From Trichosporon coremiiforme (Eukaryota; Basidiomycota; Tremellomycetes; Trichosporonales; Trichosporonaceae), in NCBI GenBank assembly GCA_039545355.1, contig BCJJ01000027.1:62001-126000 (forward strand): a stretch of 64,000 bases of DNA. Reading direction: 5' to 3'. A program made the translations under genes and the position numbers. Positions 55,305-64,000 of this stretch are shown here, in pieces. The first letter of the stretch is position 1; each line of letters starts with the position of its first letter. Below the pieces are notes generated by a model, which did no database searches, had not been told where the DNA came from, and worked only from the letters and a program-made list of their open reading frames with translations.

Positions 55305-56635
55305 ATGTCGTCCCCGGACGAGAATCACCCCCTGCTGCCACCAGGGGCTCACCCGACCCCGTCCCGAAAACTTGGTGCGCGTCGATATGTGCCCAGCGAG
55401 AAGGCGAAGGGTAAGCAGCGTGCCGACCCCGACGCCGTCATGTCGGACGATGAGCCTTCCTCGCCGCTCGACAAGGGGAAGGGGAAGGCGCCACCTGAAA
55501 CCGACGCAGTCGGAAGACCAGTCACCATCATCTTCTCGAACGACGACTCGCACCTCCAGGTCTGGGTGGAGGAAGGCGAGAACGTGCGGCATGTGAAGGA
55601 CAAGGTGAGCCAGCCTAGTGACCCCCCTCAGAGCTGACCGCAGATCCGCACTCTCCGGCCTAGCGTCGCCGGACTGCAGTTGAAGATTATTCATGCGGGA
55701 CGCCTACTGACAGACGGTATCCTGCTGCTCCCATGGCTGCGCTCGCTCGAGGAGCGGGTGAAGCGACACGCGTCAGGCGTCTCGGGGGCGATCAGGGACG
55801 TCGTCGACCTGGCGGGCACGTCAGCCCCGGGACCTGCCCCGGAACAGGAACCGGCGAAGATCAACCTGCATTGCAACGTCGGTGGGCCGTTCGAGCCGAA
55901 CAGTGGGGGAGATGAGGAGGACACGTCTGACGCAGAGATGCGCCCACAGCGCCGAGGCTTCGACGCCCTCCTCGACGCTGGTCTCAGCCCGGAGGACGTG
56001 GCCGCCATGCGTCGTCAGTTCTACGAGAGTCGTGGCGAGGAAGTACCCGACGGCCTCGACGGCGATGTCAGCGATGAACACGCGCGAGCGTTGGAGGAGC
56101 AGTGGATTGAGGGTGACCTGACGCCAGCGACGGCGACAAGTGAGTTCTCCCTGTTGTCCCGGCGATGCACGCAACTGACAACCAGCGACACAGGAGGGCA
56201 TGTTCGCGTCGATACTGCACGGCTTCCTTGTCGGCTTCCTGTTCCCGCTCTTGCCGTGGTTCTTCTTTAAGGACCAGCCGCTGCCCAATTTCTTCGACGC
56301 GGAGGCGGAGGCTGACCAGCGCGCCCGGCGAGAGGAGGCGGCGCTGCGCGCGGAAGAAGAGCGTCGCGCGGCGATCCACGCTACGGCCATGGGACTTGCA
56401 CCCCCACCAGCCGTACCCGACGTACCTCCTGTCGACGATAACGAGGAGACAATGAGCGTATCGGCGCGTGTGTCCAACTCGCCGCTCGTGGGCGGGGAGG
56501 TCGTCTCGAGCGTTGCGTTTGGGAAAAGGACACAGGTAAGCTACATTGCCACGGTTCCCGAGCTGACCTCAGATTGGCATCATTCTTGGCACGCTCATCA
56601 ACATCGTGTTTGGATCACTCAACTACCTTGGATAG
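55305..56635 (+). CDS. DSC ubiquitin-ligase complex subunit 3-like protein
   Basis: Exons 55305-55604, 55644-56139, 56186-56535 and 56573-56635 give about 402 residues. Residues about 75-130 form a ubiquitin-like domain (VTIIFSNDDSHLQVWVEEGE, IRTLRPSVAGLQLKIIHAGR, LLTDG). A DUF2407-type C-terminal domain follows (GFDALLDAGLSPEDVAAMRR). Then come hydrophobic segments FASILHGFLVGFLFPLLPWF and IGIILGTLINIVFGSLNYLG, the second supplied entirely by the last exon. Dsc3 belongs to the Golgi/endosomal Dsc E3 complex that cleaves SREBP in fungi, relevant to sterol and hypoxia responses. The third exon uses the AG at 56185 rather than the more obvious one ten bases later, because only that keeps frame. 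Confidence 0.85.
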
Positions 56636-57221
56636 ACGCTTCGCTATGTATATACCGTTGTATCATTGGCTTTCTCCCGCGCTCTCAGCACGCGCTATCA
56701 GCTTCAGCGCTCGCGCCCTCGCCAAGAAGCTGCTTCCCTGCATCTCTTGTGCGACAGCCTCAGCTCGCTCGACAGGCCGCCAAGAACCAAGAGCAAGCCA
56801 CTCCGCATACCACAGCACAGGCCACGGCATCCCTGGTCACCACACCGAACAGAAGCCGTTTATGGAAGCCTGCCTGTGTTCTGTGCGCTTTCGTGCCCGA
56901 AAGCTCGGGGGCCGGTCAGAACTGTTCAGAACTGTTACAACTCGGTTGCATCTAGAACCTAGGAAAAAGGAGCATTTGGGGTGGCCGTCAAGGCGCGTGG
57001 CATGCGAAGGTATAGCTGGACTGGGGAGGCATGCGCGATGCTCAGCTCAAGATCCAAAAGTCGTGAGAATAAAGTGAAAAATCCCAAGAACCAAGAGGAG
57101 GAGAAGACACGGGACCGGCAGGTCCGGCAGTGGCGGGAGGGGGAGGGAGGTGGTGAGCGAACTCAACGCCGAGCTCTCAGCATCGAGCGTCAAGCCCGAA
57201 GGTGGCGGGGCGTCCGAGCGC
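56636..57221. other. Convergent intergenic region
   Basis: 586 bp between the 3' ends of the Dsc3-like and GPI-protein genes. It contains only short overlapping frames and no recognisable element. Confidence 0.5.
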
Positions 57222-57992
57222 TTAGACGGCGATGTAGGCGGCAAGACAGGCGGCGAAGGTGAAGAAGCCGGGGGCGGCGAACTTGGTCACTCCCGAATCG
57301 GCAGACGGCGAGGGCGAGGTCGACGCCGAGGCGCGCGACGCTGTCGTTGAAGTCCGGGTGGAGGTCGAGGAAGAATTGGCAGCGGTGTCGGCGACAGCCT
57401 TGCCGGAGCCAGACGGGATGGCGGAACCCGACGCGGCCGCAGAGCCCGCATCAGCACCGGAAGGGCCGGCAGAGGCAGATGCGCCGGTCGCAGCGGGATC
57501 CGTTGTTCCAGCGGCGGAGCCAGAGGGCGCGGCGTTGGCGCCGGTACCAGTGGCCGAAATGGAGTCGTCCGTACTGCTGGTAGCAAGCTGCTTGACGACG
57601 TCGTCAAAGTTTCCCTCCATCGAGTTCAGGTAGAAGCGGGCCGAGTACTGCTGATACGGGTACTCGCCCTCCTTGAGGTTGAGGGAGCGGTAGCGGATGA
57701 AGTAGTACTTTCCATTCTCGCCGACGCTGGGGTCGATGGTGGTGCTGATGCTCGACGCGGCCGAGACATCGACGCTCTCGCCGAGATTCTGGACGCAGCG
57801 CTGGTCAGTCTGAGAGCCGATGCAGAGATCGATGCTGCACGGCCCAATGTCCGGGAGGTTCGGCGCCTCGCCGTCGTCGACCCAGTCGACGCGCAGCACT
57901 TGCCCGCCGTATGCTTGCGTGTGGGCGACGGGGTTCGTCGTATAGATCGTCGCAAGCGCCGGGGCGGCGAGAGCAAGCAGAGCGGCGAACAT
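57222..57992 (-). CDS. Secreted GPI-anchored Ser/Thr-rich cell-wall protein (Kre9/Knh1-like N terminus)
   Basis: A single 256-codon exon. The first 14 residues (MFAALLALAAPALA) are a signal peptide. Residues about 18-130 form the Ser-Thr-rich GPI-anchored membrane family domain (TNPVAHTQAYGGQVLRVDWV, with Cys pairs in GPCSIDLCIG and DQRC; then FIRYRSLNLKEGEYPYQQYS). From about residue 145 the chain is a Ser/Thr/Ala/Gly-rich stalk, likely O-mannosylated. It ends in a hydrophobic tail (FFTFAACLAAYIAV) after small residues suitable as a GPI attachment site. Proteins of this class sit at the plasma membrane or wall and may help beta-1,6-glucan assembly, but a specific activity is not assignable. 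Confidence 0.88.
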   Translation of the reverse strand: MFAALLALAAPALATIYTTNPVAHTQAYGGQVLRVDWVDDGEAPNLPDIGPCSIDLCIGSQTDQRCVQNLGESVDVSAASSISTTIDPSVGENGKYYFIRYRSLNLKEGEYPYQQYSARFYLNSMEGNFDDVVKQLATSSTDDSISATGTGANAAPSGSAAGTTDPAATGASASAGPSGADAGSAAASGSAIPSGSGKAVADTAANSSSTSTRTSTTASRASASTSPSPSADSGVTKFAAPGFFTFAACLAAYIAV

Positions 57993-59371
57993 GGCGAGTG
58001 GAGTGGTGGCGAGTGAAGAGAAGAAGAAGTGGTGATGGAGATGGCCGTACGGAGTACGACGCGGGAAGGAGGACGATAAAGTTTGAAACGAGTGTCGGGG
58101 GACTGGCTAGCAATCGTGAGGCGGAGGAGGGTTGCCGGTCGTAGAGATGGGGAGAGCGCCGGATGTCGTCTCGCGAGCCCCGTATTATAGAGACGAAGGA
58201 CAAGGAAGGAGGGAGGGGGGCTTGGCGGGGCCGACTGGCAGTCGGACGGTCAGGTCAGGCGCGCGATATCTCGTTGAATCAAGGCCAAGATTGGATGCCG
58301 AATGATCCGGTTGCAGGAAGCAATCAATGATGGATGCACGGTAGTGCACGGTATGCAGGTATCAGGAACCGTGCGCATGGCGTCTGCGCCGTTTTGGGCG
58401 ATTGTTTGCGTCCACCACTGCGATCCCAGGTGTGTGGTGGAGTGCCCTTAGTCGTGCCCCTGCGCCCCGACCCTGCGCGCAATGCAGTCCAAGCAGGCTG
58501 AGACGTCCTGAGGAACGTAGAGCCATGGATCCAGCAGTGTGGCGCAGCCGGTGATGAGGACACCCCTTCTCCTCACCGCCCAAGCCGTAAGCCGATCCCC
58601 CATCGGACAGGGACAGGGGGAACTCTCATGGTCTGCCTCCCATGCCTGCCAAGTAACATTGCTCTCCTGTGCGACTGGGTGGTGGCCCGGGCGTCGCCAT
58701 TATTGTGCGTCTTCAGCGTTAAGATGCATCGACTCACGACCAGCTGCGGTGCACCCGCGCACGACTGCGTCGGACGCCGAGCAATGCTGAGCAACAACAA
58801 CAAAGGACCCGATCCGGTACAAGGACTCCTGACTGCAGTGCCAGGCGCCGGACGCGTCTCGCAAATCAACAGGCTGAACGGGCGTCCCTGGTGCCGGGCC
58901 CTGGATCCAGCCGACTTCAGCCTGATACAACCTGCCCAGCCGGCCCCAACCGTGTAGCCCAGCGTTAGGCCCCAGTCAGACGACTGCGTCCGGGTAGTAG
59001 CTCAGGAGGACCAGATCTGTAGAGCTGGAAAGGGAGGATCGTTTAAGTTTCAAAGCATCTCAGCAACACGCGACATTCACGCGAGATGCAGATGGAAGTT
59101 ATTCACGTGACGCTGTCCATCGTTCGGCAAAACTTTGCCTCCGTCGATAATCTTTGGAAGGGCAGTGGTCGATTGTTGCCGGTGTCGAGTCAAGAACGGG
59201 CGGGCGCCCAGCGCTTCAGGTAATCGAGTAAACGAGTTCTGGGCCGGTCGGAAGAGCTCACCCGCGTTTTCCGCCTAGCCAGCCAGCCGTTCCAACCGTC
59301 GACCGGCCTCAAGTGATTGAAATCTATCTCGATTTCACCACCACATTCGCCCTCCCCACCACTCTTCCAGC
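57993..59371. other. Divergent intergenic region
   Basis: About 1.4 kb between the divergently transcribed GPI-protein gene and ILV6. Both promoters lie here. No gene or recognisable repeat is seen. Short frames of 60-110 codons overlap on both strands and show no family features. Confidence 0.5.
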
Positions 59372-60492
59372 ATGCTTTCCTTGAGGACGGCAATGAGCCG
59401 CGCCGCCGGCGTGCGTGCCCTCAGCACCTCTGCCGCGCGCATGGGCGCCCCCAAGCCCATCGACGACAGCACCAGCGCTCTCGACTGTGAGTGAACAAGG
59501 CGGAAGGAACGATCTGCGATAGTAACCTTTCGGCGAAGAAAGCGCTTGGTCCGCCAGCAAAGACTAACGTTATCAGACAAGATGCACCGTCCCTCCGCGC
59601 GCCTGCCGCACCTTGTCCGCGCTCACCCTCGCGCTCCTAGCGCTGAGGAGGCCGTCACCAACATCCTCTACAACACACCGCCCCCTTCGCTTGAGCCGTT
59701 TAAGCGTCATCTCCTCAACTGTCTCGTCCAGAACGAGCCCGGTGTCCTGTCGCGTGTGTCCGGTATCCTTGCCGGCCGTGGCTTCAACATTGGTGCGTTG
59801 CAAAGCTACCTGTGTGCGTGGCCTTCAGCTGACGTGCAGACTCGCTTGTCGTCTGTCAGACCGAGATCCGTGACCTCTCGCGTATGTCGATCGTTCTCCG
59901 TGGACAGGACGCCGTCATCGAGCAGGCGCGCAGGCAGCTCGAGGACCTCGTCCCCGTCTGGGCCGTGCTCGACTACACGAACACGCCCGTTGTTGAGCGT
60001 GAGCTTGTTCTCGCGAAGATCTCGATTCTCGGCCCCGAGTTTGCCGACGCTCAGCTGAACCCGTCGGCTGGTGAGGAGCTCGCCGTCCGTGAGGAGAACC
60101 TCGTCCGCCACTTCGAGGCCAAGGGCTCCAACCCGTCCGGCCTGCCCGAGGGCGTCAAGGAACCGGAGCTCTACCCGTCGCGCCGCCGCGAGGTGACCGC
60201 TTCCGAGGCCCTGATCGCCAAGAACCTGCACCTTTCGGCCATCAAGACGCTTGCGGACCAGTTCGGTGGCCGCGTTGTCGACGTCGCTGAAGAGAGCTGT
60301 ATCGTCGAGCTCACCGCCAAGAGCTCCCGTGTCGAGTCCTTCCTCGGTCTCATGCGCCCCTTCGGCGTCCTCGAGGCCTCTCGCTCCGGCGTCATGGTTC
60401 TCCCCCGCACTCCCGTCGCCCGCCTCACCGAGGACGAGGAGGTCGTCGTCCAGAACGACTCCCCCGACATGTCCTCCCTCCCCCCCGGCTAA
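59372..60492 (+). CDS. ILV6: Acetolactate synthase regulatory (small) subunit, mitochondrial
   Basis: Exons 59372-59486, 59577-59792 and 59840-60492 give 327 residues. The first 25 residues are Arg/Ser/Ala-rich without acids (LSLRTAMSRAAGVRALSTSA), a mitochondrial targeting sequence. An ACT domain follows (HLLNCLVQNEPGVLSRVSGI, LAGRGFNI then DSLVVCQTEIRDLSRMSIV). The C-terminal half has the second regulatory region (LHLSAIKTLADQFGGRVVDV, FLGLMRPFGVLEASRSGVMV). The protein binds the catalytic Ilv2 subunit, stimulates it and confers valine feedback inhibition in branched-chain amino-acid synthesis. The second intron ends in CTGACGTGCAG, the typical compact branch/acceptor of this genome. Confidence 0.94.
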
Positions 60493-60793
60493 GCGCCCGA
60501 TGAGGACAGCATAAAATGTCAAATAGGTTTATTTTACTATCTCATGTACAATTGAAAAAGCGTACGTTTAGCATGCATCTGGAATTTGGTTAGCCTCGCG
60601 ATCCCCCGCGAGGAGTGTTGCTCACACGAGCACTCTGACCGTGCACCAAAACGTTCCGACGATCAAGGCGTCTGTACCTGAGTACTTTCCGAACAAACAG
60701 ATTGTGTGTCTAGAATTGCAATACATAGCTATAAACCTCGCTCCGGCGCGGCCCACACGATTCTATATGATGTGTTATCTACAAAAAACGCGC
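60493..60793. other. Convergent intergenic region
   Basis: 301 bp holding the 3' ends of ILV6 and CTP1. AT-richer stretches near 60520-60560 and 60720-60785 are plausible polyadenylation regions. Confidence 0.5.
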
Positions 60794-61807
60794 CTACGGC
60801 ACGATCTTGGCGGCAATTGGGTAGATCTGCTCGTAGACGGAGAAGACGATACCGCCGGACATGACGAGACGTCCGAGACGGGGGACCGTACCTTTCCAGA
60901 ACTTGAGGATACCCTCCTCGGTCAGGATACGGTACGCGCAGTGAAGCGCGTTGCGGTACTGCGTGCGCGCCTCGAGGGACTGCATGCGGGTCTTGACGAC
61001 GCTGTGGGGTCAGCTCACTCGATCGACTGTAGAGCTGGACCAGCTTGGGCACTTACTCGAAAGGCATCGTCGTGTAGACGGTGATGACACCAGCAGTCGA
61101 ACCGATACCGAACGTCATCCATCCGGGCATCTTCTCGCCGGCCGGCATGGATCCCTGGGCGAGCTGCTTCAGCGTCGAGTACGAAGAGAAGCGGACGGCC
61201 GAGTTGGCTCCCTGGCGGAGCATGACGGGTCCGACACCGCGGTAGATGCCGCGCCACCCCTCCTCGGCGACGATCTTCTTGACACCGTCGAGCATGCCGT
61301 TGAAGCGCGGCTGGGCGCGCTGCGCGTCCTCGATCATCTTGGTCTTGATCGTCTCACTCGGCGTGACCGCGATGATTGCCTCCATCATACCGGCTCCAAG
61401 ACCGGCGAGCATGCTCCGTGGCGCGGTCAGCTTGCCCTCGTCGTCCTTCAGCAGTCCCTTGAACTGGTCGTACGTCGTGAAGCGCACACCGGCCTTGGCC
61501 GCGTTACCGATGACCACGGCGGGCACACCGGCGTACAGACCCCGCAGGCCGTGATTCTTCAGCGTGTCGCGCAGGAGACCGATCAAGCTGACCTTCTGGC
61601 ATTGTCAGTGACGCTCCTCGGGGAGGAAAGGAGGGGCGAGCACTATAGCTCACACGACTCCCGACTCACCGCTCCATTCGGCGCACCGAACTGCAACTGC
61701 GTCTTGAGGTTCTCGAGCGGGTACGTGATGAATGCCTCGACACCGCCGGCGGTCGCACCGGCGATGAGCGACGCGATGGGCTTCTCCTTGGCCTTGGCGT
61801 CTGCCAT
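60794..61807 (-). CDS. CTP1: Mitochondrial citrate (tricarboxylate) carrier
   Basis: Exons 61807-61670, 61595-61057 and 61001-60794 give 294 residues, the usual mitochondrial-carrier length. Three repeats are visible, each starting with a Px(D/E)xx(K/R) motif: YPLENLKTQLQ near the N terminus, TPSETIKTKM in the middle, and MPFDVVKTRM, whose Asp codon spans the last intron. Distinctive citrate-carrier sequences include FGAPNGA, AAKAGVRFTTYDQFKG, GLGAGMMEAIIAVTPSETIK and GGIVFSVYEQIYP. It exchanges citrate for malate or other tricarboxylates across the inner membrane, supplying cytosolic acetyl-CoA for lipid synthesis. It is transcribed divergently from the TFIIIC gene. Confidence 0.93.
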
Positions 61808-62134
61808 TTTTGTTTGGAATGGGTGGTGAGTGAGGTAGGTGCAAGTTGCGAAACTCGACGAGTCCCAGAACGCCCAGTTATCGCGCAATCTTTCGGATTT
61901 CAGTGAGTCGGACCCAGGGTAAACCGCACCCACAGGGATTACGAGGGGCCGGCTAAGCGGTCGACTTCGAAGGCTCCGACTACCCGATAATCAACGGGGG
62001 CATTTGCCTCCGCACTCAACCGCTCACTCAGTGCTGACCACGTGAGCGAGTCCTGACCCCGCCCCCACATGCGGCACTCAAGGCACTTCACAACAAATCT
62101 CGCCTTCCCTCCACCTTCCCTCCGCATCCACACT
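61808..62134. promoter_or_regulatory. Divergent promoter CTP1 / TFIIIC subunit
   Basis: 327 bp separate the two divergent start codons, so the promoters must overlap. A CACGTG E-box lies at 62039-62044. No other element is claimed. Confidence 0.55.
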
Positions 62135-63518
62135 ATGATCGAAGCAGGGCAGACATTACTCGGTCTGGGCTGGACGGCCGTGGAGCACTTCGACGACATC
62201 GACGACGACGAGTACGAGGAGGAGGAAGAGGCAAGCTTGCCATGGTCTCACAAGCTGACATACAGGAATATGTTGTGCTCGACCTCGGCACGTCGATGGA
62301 TGCGCGGACGCTGCAGACCGAGGCGACGTATCAACTTGTCGTAAGCGTCTTCCTTCCCTTCCATCCAGCTAACTGTAGGGCTTGGATACCCCGCAACCCT
62401 TCCTGAAGATCGGCGACCACATCTTCGTCGGCACGGTCACGCCGCTGATCGGCGATGAGGTCGTGTTCGACGTGATCCGGCGTGAGCTCGCTGCTTTCTC
62501 TGTTAGCTGACGAGACAGAGGAAGACGATCCCCAGAAGCCGCAGCACCGGCCGATTCTGACGACACACTCGCGCGTCAGCATGCGCGAGGTCACGCTAAT
62601 TCCCAAGGTCGCGCCGGCCGAGCAGTCTCTCCCCGAACTGAACCACGGCATGTTCCCGCAGCGCATGCCGGGCGAGGAGGGCCCGCCGGCCCGTACCCCG
62701 AAGAAGAAGGCCGAGAAAGAGGCTCCCTCCAGGCGCAAGTCGACCCGCGTCGCTGCGACTCCGGCCATGGCGACACCGGTCGCTGCCGGGAGTACGGCTG
62801 CCTCAACGCCTGCTGCCTCTGGATCTGGCACTCCTGCGACGGAGGCGAAGAAGGGCCGTCCTCGAGGCCGCCCCACGCGCGTCAGCTTGCCGATCTCGAC
62901 GATGGAGGACCTGATGAACATCCAGCTGGCTGGTGGACTGGGCGATGTGCGGCGTGAGTGCTCCTCTGAGCGGGGCTCAGCTTACTGGGCGCAAGTGTCA
63001 GCTAACCCGCAGTCGAGATCGCACCCGACGCGACCACCGAGCTGCTCGCGCAGATCTCTGCCATCCGCGCCAAACCGACACGGCCAGGAGACAAGCTCAC
63101 CAAGCCGCAGGAGGACCGCCTCATCCGTGGTCTGCCTGCTACTGGACCCGGAAGTCGCGGTGGACGCGGATCGCGTGGGAGACGAGGAACGCGGGGCCGA
63201 CGGGATACACTGTTCGCGGAGGTTGAGGACGAAGGCGAAGATGACGGCGATAAGGAGGAGGGTAACGAAGCCGATGTGGCAGGGTCATCGACGCCGGCCG
63301 AGTGGCCCGCTTCCTCTTCTGCTGGGCCATCTACTCGGCAGACCAGGGCGTCTAGACAGGCGGAGGGTGAGGGCGAGGGCGAGGGCGAGGGCGCGGAGAA
63401 GAGCTCAGAGGCTGTCGACAACGAAGGCGACGTCACAATGGCCGAAGGCGGCGCTGAGTCAGAAGATGAACTCCGCGAGATTGACGACGACGACATGCAG
63501 GCGCTCCGGAAAGACTAA
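62135..63518 (+). CDS. TFIIIC small subunit homologue (TFIIIC_sub6 domain) with AT-hook and acidic tail
   Basis: Five exons (62135-62230, 62266-62340, 62379-62481, 62519-62953, 63013-63518) give 404 residues. The N-terminal 130 residues carry the TFIIIC_sub6 domain (EYVVLDLGTSMDARTLQTEA, GLDTPQPFLKIGDHIFVGTV, PLIGDEVVFDVIR). This domain is in human GTF3C6 and yeast Tfc7 and takes part in Pol III promoter recognition with the largest TFIIIC subunits. The remainder is Ala/Thr-rich with an AT-hook-like KKGRPRGRPTR, an Arg/Gly-rich block, a GEGEGEGEG run and an acidic C terminus. The first intron (62231-62265, 35 nt) begins GCAAGC: a GC-AG intron is needed because the 35-nt insert would otherwise break the frame. 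Confidence 0.85.
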
Positions 63519-63736
63519 GTAGAAGTGAATTACATCTGTTACACTACTTGTTGCTGTATGTATTTGTGTCCATGTCAGAGTCACTCCTAGCCATCTGCTG
63601 GGACACAAAAGACGTTCGCTTGATTGCCTGGGCTCAAGTCTGCCCCGCCTTCTCCACGGTCGCGTATCAAGAGAAGAGGAACCGCAAAACCACAAAACCA
63701 AAAGCTATTTGAGAAAGTATAAATTGAAGGAGAGGA

Positions 63737-64000
63737 CTAGCTCCACAGGGGGTAGTCGGCTGGCACGTCGAGCGCATTCCAGTTCGTCGTGAGCTGGCCG
63801 AGGGCCGAGTCCTCGTCCATGAGGAAGGAGAAGATGTCGAACGCGGCCTGATCCTGGCCCTGCTGCGGCTGTTGCTGAGGCTGTTGCTGGGTCGAGTCCG
63901 CACCATTGCCGTTCGGCGCGGCCTGACCGTTCTGCTGCTGCTCGTGCCCGACGCCATTGATGATCATCTCGTCCAGGATTGCGCCAGCATGTCCGGACGG
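63737..64000 (-). CDS. C-terminal part of an unrecognised protein, 5' end beyond window
   Basis: The minus-strand frame is open from the window edge (64000) to the stop at 63737, giving 87 codons. The visible sequence is Gln-rich in the middle (runs of QQQPQQ) and ends FDIFSFLMDEDSALGQLTTN and WNALDVPADYPLWS. The acidic, Gln-rich, aromatic tail looks like a transactivation region of a fungal transcription factor, but no DNA-binding domain is in view, so this is only a guess. Confidence 0.6.
   Translation of the reverse strand, partial: PSGHAGAILDEMIINGVGHEQQQNGQAAPNGNGADSTQQQPQQQPQQGQDQAAFDIFSFLMDEDSALGQLTTNWNALDVPADYPLWS

Overview
The window reads as a GC-rich, intron-dense basidiomycete yeast chromosome. 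Introns are mostly 33-80 nt, start with GTGAGT or a close variant, and carry a CTRAC branch site almost touching the 3' AG. Every tRNA gene found has an intron. Protein content (a Mig1/CreA-type repressor with long low-complexity arms, a Dsc3-type protein, a small Cys-rich LRGG protein) and GC bias point to Tremellomycetes, most likely Trichosporonales. That placement is an inference; I ran no database search.

Layout. 1-5900: 3' end of homoserine kinase (THR1), two uncharacterised proteins, an intron-containing tRNA-Asn, and a broken MFS sugar-transporter pseudogene. 5901-13427: a 4.8-kb stretch with no supportable gene, then a six-exon Zn2Cys6 transcription factor. 13428-21747: two long non-coding stretches around a MIG1/CreA-type carbon catabolite repressor. 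21748-33457: MTR10 importin, a short-chain dehydrogenase with a duplicated terminal exon, an F-box-like protein whose reading frame changes near its 3' end, and RRP12. 33458-40887: a gene-poor block with tRNA-Gly and tRNA-Thr, each with a solo LTR close to its 5' end; both LTRs have 6-bp target duplications. 40888-47195: an AhpC/TSA_2-type thioredoxin-fold protein, a tiny Cys-rich three-exon gene, a DUF423 membrane protein and an orphan gene. 48991-52591: a decayed hybrid histidine kinase, two tRNA-Tyr genes and an ING/PHD chromatin protein. 52977-64000: a WW-domain protein, a GSKIP-domain protein, a Dsc3-like protein, a GPI-anchored wall protein, ILV6, mitochondrial citrate carrier CTP1, a TFIIIC small-subunit homologue with a GC-AG intron, and the 3' end of an unrecognised gene.

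No operon-like or secondary-metabolite cluster is visible; most genes are unrelated housekeeping or regulatory functions. Thematic links are amino-acid synthesis (THR1, ILV6), carbon control (MIG1, a second Zn-cluster factor, a dead sugar transporter), and Pol III biology (five tRNA genes, a TFIIIC subunit, tRNA-associated LTRs). The most notable items are the tRNA-associated solo LTRs with intact target duplications, the 86-bp duplication of a terminal intron plus microexon, a stop codon inside a DFGGDF repeat tract, two multiply frameshifted pseudogenes, and an extra Cys cluster in the MIG1 homologue.
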